Origin: Miscanthus floridulus
Lineage: Eukaryota; Streptophyta; Magnoliopsida; Poales; Poaceae
Assembly: GCF_019320115.1 (NCBI RefSeq)
Contig: NC_089591.1
Span: forward strand, 61,285,550-61,349,549
Reading direction: 5' to 3'
DNA: 64,000 nucleotides
Shown one piece after another: positions 50,355 through 62,765 of this stretch; the stretch's first letter is position 1; each line of letters starts with the position of its first letter. The translations under genes and the position numbers were made by a program. The notes under the pieces are model-generated. The model was given only the letters and a program-made list of their open reading frames with translations, was not told where the DNA came from and made no database searches.

Positions 50355-51260
50355 CTGCAGTAAATTGGCACTAGCACGTGCCTAAACATGGGTGTCAGGT
50401 CAGGTGCCATCTCATTAACAAATCAAGAAATCGTCTACTCCGTACTAGTCCACAGTCCACTGAGCTCGTAGTACGGTCTTCCACGAAAGTTCCATTCCAC
50501 TTCCACCGGGAGTAGGAGGAGCCGGCACAACCGGACAGGATCCACACGTGACGTGACACACCGGGTGTCTGGTTTTTCTGCCCCAGATGTGGACTACACG
50601 GCTCCCGTTTCCGAGAGTTGCGGGGCAGCAGCCCGCAGGCCGTGCTGGGGCAATCTGTGACAACACTTCAGATCTGGGCGATACGGACCATCGACCATCG
50701 TATCCAGCCGATGTATCCTTTTGCTACCTGCGCGAGCTGACTGTCCTGTTGCTTCGTAGCAGATTCAGAGCACCTGTGTGCGTGGAATCCGTGGATGCAC
50801 CCGGATAAGGTCCGTGTGTCCGGTGTCCCTGGTTCCAGAGCAAAAAAACGCCACGATTTTCCCCAGGTGAGCTGCTCCAACTCCAAGCCAGTAGTGTGAG
50901 TTCACTGCACTCAGTAATCGATTAGTACCTTTTTTTTTCCTTCCGAATGCGGCCAAAAAGTGATTGTCATGCCAGGGAAATGACATTGCAGGCTGGAGAG
51001 TGACACCCTGTTCTGCTCATCTAAACACTATTGAGTTCCTATGACGGGCCGCACGAAAATGAGGTGGATTTGGATTCGAGGTTGGGGTTAAATTCTGTGA
51101 CGTAAGTGTGCTCCGTTTTGTACCACCTACTTTACTGTATAGATTAACTGCTTCCAGGTTACACTTACTCCAAAGAAAACGGTAGCACTAAACAATCTCC
51201 ACTCCATAGTGAAAAACAACCCGAGCCAGTCAAACAGTCGATTTACCTGATTAAAAATAA

Positions 51261-51925
51261 GAGACTTTTCCCTGTGTGCCATTATAAAAGATCGTAATCC
51301 CCTGTGTGCCCCTGAAAAAATTCAGCGGTCTTCAGCGCCACTACTCCAACTTTTTCGTGTCATCTATGCCACTTCCGTCAGTTTTGGCTCTAACGCCGTT
51401 AAACTGCAGGGGTGAAAAGACGAAAATGCCCTTAAGTTCAAATATGTTATTAATTTTTTTTGAGCATCTTAACGACTTCAAATGAAAAAACTCAAAACTA
51501 GAAAGTTGTAGATCTCGTCGAGATCTATAATTTTCATATAATTTTTTTTTTCATTTAATTTCGCAAAAAAAATAATATGATTTTTCTAAGATATATTAAT
51601 CATATCAAATCATTTTTTTTTGCGAAATTAAATGAAAAAAAAATTTATATGAAAATTATAGATCTCGACGAGATCTACAACTTTCTAGTTTTGAGTTTTT
51701 TCATTTGAAGTCGTTAAGATGCTCAAAAAAAATTAATAACATATTTGAACTTAAGGGCATTTTCGTCTTTTCACACCTGCAGTTTAACGGCGTTAGAGCC
51801 AAAACTGACGGAAGTGGCATAGATGACACGAAAAAGTTGGAGTAGTGGCGCTGAAGACCGCTGAATTTTTTCAGGGGCACACAGGGGATTACGATCTTTT
51901 ATAATGGCACACAGGGAAAAGTCTC
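51261..51925. mobile_element. Foldback MULE palindrome, copy 2
   Basis: Counterpart of 21839-22504, with the 9-bp taaaaataa at 51252-51260 and 51926-51934. Both copies keep perfect flanks, so the insertion came before the duplication. Confidence 0.92.
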
Positions 51926-53094
51926 TAAAAATAACATAAGTACAGCAGGCAGCTTCGACAATGTCATACAAACGTTTTTTCTTCTAGCAAGAACAGGCTG
52001 CTTGGAGAACTAGCAATATCAGCATCCGCCGCATTCAGCCATGCGTTTGGAGAGAAAAAAAAAAAGTCAAAAACAAAGTTGTTCGAGAAAACAAATCAGA
52101 AAAGCCATTTAGTCCACTGAGTTCGTACGGTCTTCGACGAAAGTTCGACTGGGAGGAGATGCACCCGGTGCAGCTCGGACTGGGAGCGGCGTGCAGCCGG
52201 ACAGGGCGTGCAGCCGGACAGGATCCACACGTCGTGTCTCTGGCATTCTGCCCCACCCCACATGTGGCCAACACGGTTCTGGTTTCGAACGGAGTCGAAG
52301 GTGTTTGATAAATCTGCGACAACAGTTCAGACCTGCTCCATGAATACTTGACATCATTCAGGTCATGGGATGGATAGATCACAACAGCTTGTAGCTCCCC
52401 TGTTGCCTGATCTCAGATGCCGCAGATTCGCGGCAACCTGGTCACACGTACGTGTGCCAGATGTCTGCGTATCCCAGGTCCCCAGCAAACGCCGTGATTT
52501 TTTTTTCACAGTCGGGCTGATCCGAGGCACCGAATTTTTTATTTTTTTAGCTTTTTTTTGAATTTTTTCACAAATATGTCCTTCGATGTATGATTTTAAA
52601 ATCTAGACCCTTAGCTCGGCGTCCGCTGGCGCCAAGCTTACACTGCTCGACGTCATTGTTGCTGGCGTCGAGGTTTTGGGCTCGACGCAGACGTGACGAT
52701 GACTTGGCAGGCAGCCCGGCGCCACAGATCCTGGCACCAAGCTTGGTGCCGAGCTCGGCGCCATAGATCTTGGCGCCGAGCTTGGCGTCATGATCTATAG
52801 CGTCGAGGTGATGTTTTAACCCCGGCCCCAACCTTCCTGCCCGAGCCTTCTTCCTCTTCTTTCTCCTCCCTCTCGGGTTTTTTCTCTCCCCACTTCGTCC
52901 TACCTCACGAATCGGCATATTGGATCTTGGAAACTTTGATTTGATCCGTAGATCTTTGAGAGCAAGGTATCATCGCTCCCCTCCTAGTTTTTTTCGCATC
53001 GATTCGGTATATATTAGTCGGATTTTTCAACCTAAGAATCGTCATGACTTAGGGTTTCATGCAATTTTTAATATTTGTATTATATAACCGTAGG

Positions 53095-54490
53095 ATGATG
53101 CCAAGACATGGAAAAGCTAGCAACCCTAGGTAACCGCAGCGCATGTTGTTATGTTATGGGTTCATTGTTGTGCATCAAATGGGAAACCCTAGGTTTATGG
53201 TTAATGTTAATTGCTTTCAGTTCTTAAAACGAAATTGGTTGTATTGTAGTTATGGTTCTCATTGACATTAATTAGTGATGTTTTGATTTTGGTTTGTTAA
53301 ATTACAACCATTTTGTTAGATGCAAGAAATGTATCGGGGGGAGTTTTGACAAAAACGGGGTCGTCCTCGAGAATTATACCTCGACGCGTCTAGCAAAGAT
53401 GCCCCGTCCCTCCTGACCTCCATGTCCCTAACTGCGACTGTGGTTTTCCGACCGACGTGTTTCAATCGAGACATCCAAACACAGCGGCGCGTTGCTTCTA
53501 CACATGCAGTTGTTTTAATGTAAGTAATTATTTCTACTATCTTTTTTTATTTATGTAAGTAGGCTACTAATATTTTGTTGGAATCTTGTTGTGTAGGACG
53601 ATGAGAGGTGTTTTTTCTTTAAGTGGATCGATGGTGCAGAGAAGTTTGACCCTAGGTACCTCCTTTTCGACGATTGGTGTGGAGGGAGACATCCACATGA
53701 GCACTTCCAGCGTTGGGTTCCACTCCCCCTAACCCTCCGCCAATGACGGCTAAGGAGAAGCACCTAACTGCAGTTAGATGACTTGAGGAACCTCCTCTGT
53801 GCGAATACGGAGAGGGCAAGGAATGAGCCAAGGGAGGAGACAAGATACAGATGCAGGTCTTGAACGAGCATGTTGTTGCATTATATGTCAGTGAGTGCTT
53901 AAAAGCCTTTTTTTCGTTGCCTGATTTTAAATGTAATATAATCGCGTTGCTAATTGATTGTATTTTATACATGAAGGGATTAGATGCAGCGAGGACCATG
54001 CCGCAGAGGTGGCTCATACAAGGTATGAGGAAAAGAAGTTAGATGAGCACAAAACACGAGCTGGTCGCGCTATTCAATCACCGATTGTGTTGTCTGATGA
54101 GGGGAACGAGGATGAGGACAACACTGCCAGGTTGAGCGATCTCATCGCTCTTGTTGAGGCGGGCTTGCAGACGGAGGAGGCAGAGGACGACACTGGTAGA
54201 CTGAGTGAGCTCATCACTCTAGTAGAGGTGGGCTTCTAGGCGGAGGAGGCTGAGGACGACACTGGCAGACTGAGCGAGCTCATCGCTCTAGCAGAGGTGG
54301 GCTTACAGATGGAGGAGGATGACGACACATTCTTCACTTATGCCACAGAGGCCACAGATGAAGCGGAGGCCGCTTACTACAGGCGACACGCAGGTTAGAG
54401 CAATGCAGGTGAGCCTAGCCATAGCAACAAGATTTTGGTAGAGGACTGGTACTCAGATGATGAGTTGCTTACTCATGTATAGTTTCAGAC
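53095..54490 (+). pseudogene. GRF-like gene remnant, copy 2
   Basis: Counterpart of 23674-25080. It shares the TAG after VEVGF and has a few of its own single-base indels (for example one C fewer near 53378). Confidence 0.65.
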
Positions 54491-54519
54491 TGAGGAATTG
54501 AAAGTGCATTTGCCCTCTA

Positions 54520-55060
54520 TGTTGGTTTTGGTATATTGATGACATCCAAATTAGGGACTAATGTGATCTTAATGAGATATGTCGCAGCTATTAGTCCCAT
54601 GAAATATTTAAATAGTTGATAAAGATGAAATGGCATCCCTCAATTCTTGAAGTTGTAAAGGCGGAGAAACTCAAAGCGTTCTTCAAATGTTTTATTTTTG
54701 TTTTTGAATTTAGGATCCGCCGTACTATAAAGGAGATGCAAACTTAGTTGGTCTAAGGAAGATAGAGTGCTAAAGCATAAAAATAAAATCAAAAGAGAGA
54801 CACTCTAGCACTCCATGAGCATGTAGAATATTTTTCAGTGACTGTTAGGTGTCGGAAGTCCCGACGTAAGCCAGAACTCCCGACCATCGGAAGTCACGAC
54901 TCATGTCGGAAGTCCTGACGCCCAGTCACTTAGCCTGCGCACTGACTATGGCCGTCGAAAGTCTCGACGTGAGTCGGAACTCCCGACAGTCAAAAGTCCC
55001 GACCCAAGTCGGGAGTCCCGACACCTGGGTTTTTGCTGGTCGGCTGTCTGCGCCCGTCTG
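54520..55060. mobile_element. LTR-like insertion with GTCGG palindromes, copy 2
   Basis: Counterpart of 25100-25640; the palindrome cluster is at about 54850-55030. Confidence 0.45.
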
Positions 55061-56180
55061 AAGTCTATTTTCATTGTCTGAAAAGTCTAGATTCGTTCAC
55101 TCTTACTGAAAAGCCTAGATTCATCTACAAAGCGTATGTATGATACGATTAGACTATACACGTTCTAATGAATTTATATTTAATCTATATACTACATTTG
55201 TGCCTTTTTAGCAGTGTAGTATAATTAATGATTCACGGAAAAAATTCGCAAGAGTTTTCCCTTATTTCAAGAGCATCCATAGTTACAAACAGAGACATCA
55301 TTATATAATCTAAACATTTAATTGTCCAAAGAGCACAATACAACCACAACGAATATCACAATCAACATAATATGTCATCCATAGTCCAAATAGTCCACAA
55401 TGTCCATACAGTCTCAAATAGTTACAGAAAAGTAACTACAAAATCCATAATAGTACATACTAACATCTACCACAAACTCTTACCTGCCTCTTAGTCCTAA
55501 CCTCGGGCCCATACGTAAGAGGGCTTGGCGCCAGAATTGTTGGCGCCGAGCTCGACGCCAAGATCCACGGCGCCAAGCTGGTTGCCATGTCAGCGTCCAT
55601 GGCGCCAACGTGGCCCCGAGCTCGGCACCAGCAACGATGGCGCCGAGCAGTAGTAAGCTCGATGCAGCTCGGCGCCAGCAACACTGACGCCGAGCTAATA
55701 GTCCAGATTTTAAAATCATACCTCCAGGGACATATTTATGAAAAAAATTCAAAAAAAGAGCTAAAAATAAAAAATTCGGTCGGAGGCACCCGTGTGACCG
55801 TGTGATCGAGCTCGCCGTCACTCTGCAGTAACTGTCGTAACAGATAGCTTTTCGTTTGCCAAAAAGTGTTTGTGTTTAGCCAATCGCCACCTCGATGAAA
55901 AAATGACAGTACAGTCTAGGGACAACCTTTTTTGGCGGGCAGTACGAAAACGAGGTGGATTTGGACTTGGGGCTGGGGTTAATATTCTGTGACATCAGGC
56001 CTCAGCTTGTGTACCGTGTCCGTACATACGTACTAGCAAAGACAGATCACATTCCCGGTTACACCAAATTAAAGAAAATGCTATTAGTACTAAACAATCG
56101 ACAATCGACATGGCCGATAATAAAAGAACAAGTAACTTCGGTAGTAAATACTAGCACTATCGATGGATGAGCGCGTTCCT

Positions 56181-56781
56181 TCCGCGTTAACCATACCTTT
56201 GGAGCGACCACGAAACAAAGTTGTTTGGAAGGAAACCGCACAAAGCAATAGGAAGGTTAACCATACCTTTGTTTGGCTTCTGATCTATAGGAGGGTGCAA
56301 TGTCGAGTGAATCTTTGCCGTAAGACCGTTGTAGATAGCCCAGTCTGTGAATTTTGCAACCAAGAAGAGGAAACAGGTGAACACATTGTCTTTGACTGCT
56401 CGTTTGCTCAAGAATTCTGGCAGCGGCTTGTGTTCCAAACTAATCAACCGTCTTCTAATGGACGTATATGATCAGCGTCCAATGTCCTCCAAGCTTCCCA
56501 AAACGTCATTTCAGTACTTTTATGGCCTATGCTATTGGCATATATGGAACGGCGTCGTGTTTAGAGACGAGGCGGCCACACTACGGCAGACATTTTTATT
56601 GATAAAAGCTGATGCTAAGATACGGGGGATGCGGTTGCCAAAGAAAGACAGAGCTGTAGCAGATGCATAGTGTCTATACTTAGTACATCTATGTAATTGA
56701 GATCACGAACTCTGATGATGTATCTTTAACCTTGATGGGCACCCTTCAAGGGGCCTAGATCAATCAATGAAATAAAGAAAT
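56181..56781 (+). mobile_element. LINE 3' fragment, copy 2
   Basis: Counterpart of 26760-27360; the zf-RVT translation is unchanged. Confidence 0.75.
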
Positions 56782-56989
56782 TCAGGTCGGGCAACATGTC
56801 TGCGGAGCCAAAGGAATCATGGACCACGCACCGTCCGAGGCACACCAGCCATTACGAACAAACGCCGCCGGGCCACGACGAGAGCCCGGCAAATCCAAGC
56901 CAACTGCGATATCAAGCCAGTCTGCCGGTGGGCAAGCAGAGCCAGGCCAAACCGAGCCCCGCACCCCCAAAGTTTTCCACTCGGCGCTC

Positions 56990-56996
56990 TATAAAA
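56990..56996 (+). promoter_or_regulatory. TATA box of SAUR, copy 2
   Basis: TATAAAA, 190 bases before the ATG, in the same context as copy 1. Confidence 0.7.
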
Positions 56997-57179
56997 CAGC
57001 CCGGGTCCCCCTCCGGGTTCACATTCCTTCCTCTCAGGCGGCAGGCCTCACCCTCACGACGTCTCGTCTCGTCTCCTGCGCGCTTCCGTTGCAGCTCCGC
57101 ACCACACCATTAACGCCCTGCGTCTGCTCTGCTCAACGAAGGAGAGATCTTTCCGCGGTCTGTTCCAATCCTCCTCGCC

Positions 57180-57680
57180 ATGCTAAGGAGGTCCCGCCAC
57201 GGCGGGGTCCGTCTCGGCCGGAAGCTGCTCGGCCTGTGGCGATGGGCGCTCTGCGGCCGGCGCCGTCGCCGGGGAGGCTATCGCCGTCTGCAGCAGCAGC
57301 CCAGCACGCCCGAGCGCGCCGCGAGGAAGCTCGCGCCGGTGCTGCGGTGGGGCCGGTCGTTGGCGCGGCGTCTGAGGCTCCTCGGGTGGAGGGCCGGCGG
57401 GCACCGGATGCTGGGCGACGGCCGCGAGCAGGTGGTGACCACGCCCAAGGGGCAGGTGGCCGTGTACGTCGGCGGCGGCGGGGAGGCGTCGCAGTCGCTG
57501 CGGTACGTGGTCCCCGTGGTGTACTTCAACCACCCCATGTTCGGCGAGCTGCTCAGGGAGGCCGAGGAGGAGTTCGGGTTCCAGCACCCCGGCGTCATCA
57601 CCATCCCCTGCCCCGCCGCGCGGTTCGAGCAGGCCGCGGCCCTGGCCGCCGCGGGGAAGAAGGGCTTCGGCAGGTGGTAG
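57180..57680 (+). CDS. SAUR family auxin-responsive protein, copy 2
   Basis: The 166-residue protein is the same as that of 27759-28259, including the arginine-rich N-terminus and the SAUR domain (VVPVVYFNHPMFGELL, FGFQHPGVITIPCP). The promoter and leader are also duplicated, back through the LINE fragment, so the two genes should respond alike. No change in coding sequence was noticed by eye. This fits either a very recent duplication or two alleles placed in series by assembly. Confidence 0.92.
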   Translation: MLRRSRHGGVRLGRKLLGLWRWALCGRRRRRGGYRRLQQQPSTPERAARKLAPVLRWGRSLARRLRLLGWRAGGHRMLGDGREQVVTTPKGQVAVYVGGGGEASQSLRYVVPVVYFNHPMFGELLREAEEEFGFQHPGVITIPCPAARFEQAAALAAAGKKGFGRW

Positions 57681-59706
57681 GCGGGCACTAGTCGTTAGGG
57701 GGTGGGGGGTGAGGGACACAGGGAAGGCCCCTGACCACCGCCGCCCGGCCGGCGGCGGAGGCGGATGGTGTACATGTGGGTGTTTCCATCAGAACGGGGC
57801 TGCCTAAGCCTAGCTGACTTTGTTCTTTCCATTCTTGGTCCTGTTTAACTGATGCATCCCATCCGCTACTCTTCTTCGTTCGTCGATGCCTATATTCTTG
57901 TCCCGAATACGCCGATTCATCTACAAACCGCTGGAATTTCCCCTGTATGCGATGCGCTTTCTCGCGGATCATCCAACTGTCGCTGACCGAGTGTGCTGAA
58001 TCCTCCACGTTTTGCCAATCCCAGTAGTACTGGAGTATTACGAGAGCAAATGCTCTGTCTTTTTGTGTGCCTCGTTTGACCGCAAACTTCTCATGAAGCC
58101 GATGTCTCTGCTGCCTAGTGAATACGCCAGAATCAGATGCCCGGGAAAGCGTGCCATCCAGATTTCAGCGTGCTCGGGCGGTGAAAACGGTGCGCCAACC
58201 ACTGCACGAACCGTACCGTACCGTACCCCACGCCGGAATCAGGATGGATCGAGTCGGGCAGTTGGAGCACGCCGTTTCGGCCCCGCGCCGCTTTTGCACG
58301 CAGCACGCCAGCGCGCTGGCTGGCCTCGCTAGGCGTCCCTGTCCCTGTCCCTGTCCTTCTCGCGAGGAAGCGTGCGTGCGTGGTGACTGGTAATAAGCTC
58401 CGCCGTGTGTCCGGCGAGTACAGTGCACCGCCCTGGCCCCTGGCGCTGGCAGCAGGGAGCAGGACGAGATTTCCTGGCGCTTGGTCGACGGGGACGCGCG
58501 GCGGCTGCTGTGCACTACCAGAATTCTACGGCAACAATCATGGGATCGTACAAGGAGGCCGCTGTCCGTTCACGGGGCAAACGCGCCGCTGATGGCTCTC
58601 GGTGGCAAGGACCAGGGACCTGGTGCTCTCCCTCGCGGCTCGGGCGCGCAGGCAAGGCAAGGCAGATACATCCCGGTACCCGGCAGGCGGCAGCAAAGAA
58701 CGGGCGCGCTCACCGTTCCGGCGTGGGGGCTGCACGGACGCAATCATGCGGCCGCGCACCACCACGCCACGCAAGCGCAGGCCAGCCTCCAGCCTCCAGA
58801 GTCCAGCCGGAGAGAGAGATAGAGAAAAGAAGATAGAGCCGCGACATCTCCCCGGCTTTGCCAAAAAGTTGTGATCGCCGTTTCGCGCGGCGCGCGTTGT
58901 GCACTGGCGTGGCGTCCATCACGACCCTTTTCGTCCTTTCCCCGGCCGGTCTCGCTCCTCCGCCTGGGGCCCAGGATTGGCGCTCCGCCGGGCCGGACCA
59001 CGGGCATATGACATATCAGCGTTCACACACGCCCGGCCCGCCGGGTCTTTCATCAGAGGAAAAAAAAAACGATATCCTGCTGCTATGCATTTTGTTAGGC
59101 GATCAAGAAAGCCGAACTACTCCTAGAAAATCTGCCGTCCATCTTTCGGAAAAAGGAAGATATAGGAGTACGTCGTCTTTGCAGGGCGTACGGCTCCTTC
59201 GCGTCCCTTTTCAATTCCACCACCTCCGTTATGCTTGACTGTAAGCCAGAAGAGCGCAGCACGATTGGACAAGTGAGCAGACAAAGCAGCAGCTCATCAC
59301 TGCTTAGATCCCGATGTCAGGGAAGGGTCACGGCAGGTACGAAAAAAATGGAGAGTTTCGTTACGGCCTATGCTATGCGTCATGGCAGATTGACATAGTT
59401 GAGCTGGATGATGATGTATATGAATATATCTATATCTGGACTGTGTTAGCGTTGGTTATGTGGTGCTATCCAGATCGAGACTGTATCGTTTCTGCAACAC
59501 TAGGACGACAAGAACAGGACGACGCGGTGTCCGTACTCGTTGCGGATCGAGTCAAAACACTCCGTTTTCATGTGGTGGTAATGCAAGCTTGGAGTACTTT
59601 ATTTTGACCTCGACATAGCTAGCTCCGGTAAATGTCAGAAAGAAATGGAAGACAAAGCATAGATAGACCCGGCACCCGGATGCGTGACGACCAGAGAGTA
59701 TCGCCC
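57681..59706. other. 3' flank of SAUR and GC-rich spacer, copy 2
   Basis: Counterpart of 28260-30290, with small indels (58340, 58925); no recognised gene. Confidence 0.35.
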
Positions 59707-59838
59707 CTGTTTTGTTTGGGTTTGTTGAGCTTATAAGTTATATTTTTTCAGCTAATAAATAGTATTTTTTCTCACACCAAATCAACCGACATTACTTTTA
59801 GACATAGCTTACCAGCCAATCAAACCCAAACGAACGGG
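59707..59838. mobile_element. Short MITE with gtttgggttt ends, copy 2
   Basis: Counterpart of 30291-30422, with several single-base changes. Confidence 0.65.
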
Positions 59839-62038
59839 CCTATATTCAGTGCGTCGGTGCTGCATACTACTACTAGCTGCAGGGTACGGTTCAGTCTGAT
59901 GCGACGTGCAGGGATGGCCCAGCCAAGAACTACTGTTTCAGATTGATGAGTAGTATATAAGCGCAAACTGTACTCTCTGGGGGTGCAAACCGAACTCAGA
60001 GGGAATATTTAGGCAGTGTCACACGATATCGTTTATGAAAAAAGACGAGAGCAATCAACTAGGAGAAACAAGATGATGTTGTTTTGTTGTGGCCATGTTT
60101 TCTCTGTGGCAGCTCCGCCTGATAATGGGCTGTGATCCGGCCCCTAACCCCACTCCAATCCTATGTGATCAATTATTACACCCAGGCCGATCCTAGCACC
60201 TACTGATTTGTTTCAGCTCGGTTCAATCCAATCCTACACGTCGCACCATCCTAATCTAGCCCCAGCCCTTTTTGAATCCTCGGGCCGGATCCTAAATGCA
60301 ATCTGAGGGCTCACACAAGCAAGCACATGTACAGTAATGCAATGAGTACAAGGCCCTGATTAACCAAATCACGGGCACGGCCACTAGCACTGATATGTTA
60401 ATTTAATTTAAAAAGACGAAAAAAAATAACATGTAGCCGGATCCAAGTTTCTCCATCCATCTGCTACATATGTCCGTGCAAATTGATTTAATTCAAGAAA
60501 ATAAGAAATAATGTCATGCAAATATGTATTGTCCTTCTCTGAATGACATAAGTCACAATTTCTTACTAACAATGCCATTGTAAGACTGCCAGCTGCATCT
60601 TGTAGAACTACCAGTTTTCTTCCAAAATAATTTGATCCTTGCACCTGAAACATAGCAACACTGAAAATCTTATTTCAAAATCTAAAATGCAAGAAACATG
60701 TAAAGTACTCATGCCTATCTTTGTACTAAGAAGACTATTGCCTATCTAAAGTAGCAACAACTATTGCCATATAGGAGAGTAGTAGAAGCAGCAGCTGTTG
60801 CAAATGACAGGAAATGAGTACAAGCACTTAAGCAGTAGAAAAACAGCAAGACATGATAACTTAACTGAAAAAACAGCAACCACCACACCTCACCATAACC
60901 AGCCCCACACATTAAGACAACACACATTTGGACATTTTCAGCACACATTAGGCATTGTGTTGTCAAAGCGGCACCGAAGCAGAACGGCAAAGCATGAATT
61001 AATTAATCACTAATTAACTGGTTACACACAGCTGCCTCCCAAGAAATAAACCTAAGTGAGCAAGTACATATATGAGCTGAAACACATGCATATATTTTTA
61101 ATCGGCAAGAGCAAATAAGGATCAGCACAGAGATTAACTCAAAACTTCCAAAAGTACCGCTGATATGCTAGTGACCAAATGAGATCAATACAGTACATAT
61201 ATGCATGCATACCGAGACATCACATGAGCTAGCTCAAATGGCTTGTGAATGAACAAGGACAAGACGTTGCTTAGTTCAGTAAATAAGCACTTAAGACAAA
61301 ATATGCAATAATTATTTAACTAGTGATCATTGTGTCATGGAAATGACAATGCATACAAATGAGTTCATGCACTGCAGTTCCTCTCACTCGAACTGCACCA
61401 GGCAAACCTGAAACCAGATCAAAGCTATGCACTGACGTGCTGCAAAATTCAGACAACACAATGCCTAACTGCTGAATGGAGCTACAAAAGAACAGAGCTT
61501 GCATGTACTGAATATATAGAGCAGGAAAATGACATGGAGCTGGTTTTGAAGTTAACATGGCTATAATCACAATTAATTGTGTAGATCATGAAAATATGTA
61601 ATAACAGTTTTAGTAGCCTACAATCCAAATTAAGAATGAAAGCAAGCATTATGCTCTACCTTAAAAAGTTTCATATCACGGTACTAGTGTTGAGCTTAAG
61701 AAAAAATCATGTTCTTTACCAACTTGGACAGGACACACATGTTGCTAGTGGAGGACATTTAGCAGTAGCATTGTTGAAGTAACATATGTAGAAGAATAGC
61801 TAAAGTAAAATCAAAGCATTTCTGAATATAGGTACATTTTACTATTACAGTTCACAATCAAAGCATTGCTGACTACTGAAGCAATTAAACAATGATGGCA
61901 ACTTTAGAATGCTGATGGTAAATAATAGGATAGGAAACAACGATATCAGCTAGTAGTTGAAAACAACTCATTCAGAGCCACACGGCGATTCAACTATATC
62001 TAAGACCTCATCAGTAAGAAAATGCCAGCTAGATACAA
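59839..62038. other. AT-rich spacer of copy 2
   Basis: Counterpart of 30423-32635; no gene recognised. Confidence 0.35.
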
Positions 62039-62765
62039 CTACTCTAGTACTCTCAACTCTGCATATTCCAGATGAGTAAATAACTCCATAGCAGTAGTTG
62101 AAAACGACCGGAGCTTGCAATACTTGCACACAGCCTTCTCAATTCCATCAACGATTTCTGAGTCAACATAAGCCCAAACTTTAGCCCTCTTTTTCCTTGA
62201 CCGGCCTGACTGATCAGTGAAGATAGCATCAAGACTATCCTCAACTTCTGCTGCAATTGCTGATGAAATCCTCTCCATAATATCAAACACTCAGACTAAT
62301 CAATTAGAGTCCCCTGAAACCAATGAATGACAATCAATTAGATAGGATACTAAAGTAAGACGCAAAGAAGCTGAATTTCACAAAAAATTATAAGCCTAAT
62401 TTGTTTTCATGATAATAGTACAGCTGACTGCAAAATGTTTGTAAATTTGTTTTCATGATTTACAAACAAATTTACAATGGAGCCACTTCTCTTTGCATAA
62501 CGCAGCATTGTTGCAACAGATTGGTCATCATGAATATAATCAAGACCATTTTCAAGGTCAAAGCCGGGAATTCTATAAAAAAAATCCATCTCCATTTTAA
62601 AACCCTACTTCTTTGCCCATATCTACTATGTCAAAAAATGATGTTCTCTCAGTCAATTTTTCTAAAAATGCTCACTTGGCCACCATCATAAGAAAGTGGG
62701 CCTTCTTCTGAAAATGAACCCCCATCATGAATTTTAACCTGTGATGAAATCACCATCCATTCTCT
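62039..62765 (-). pseudogene. Decayed MuDR N-terminal-like and BED-like fragment, copy 2
   Basis: Counterpart of 32636-33360. It shares the older breaks and has an extra C near 62739 that adds a further frame change. Confidence 0.5.

Larger units (their letters stand above)
52529..55780. mobile_element. 3.25-kb non-autonomous MULE, copy 2
   Basis: Counterpart of 23108-26359, with the same deletion structure, hairpin arrays and internal insertion. Confidence 0.8.
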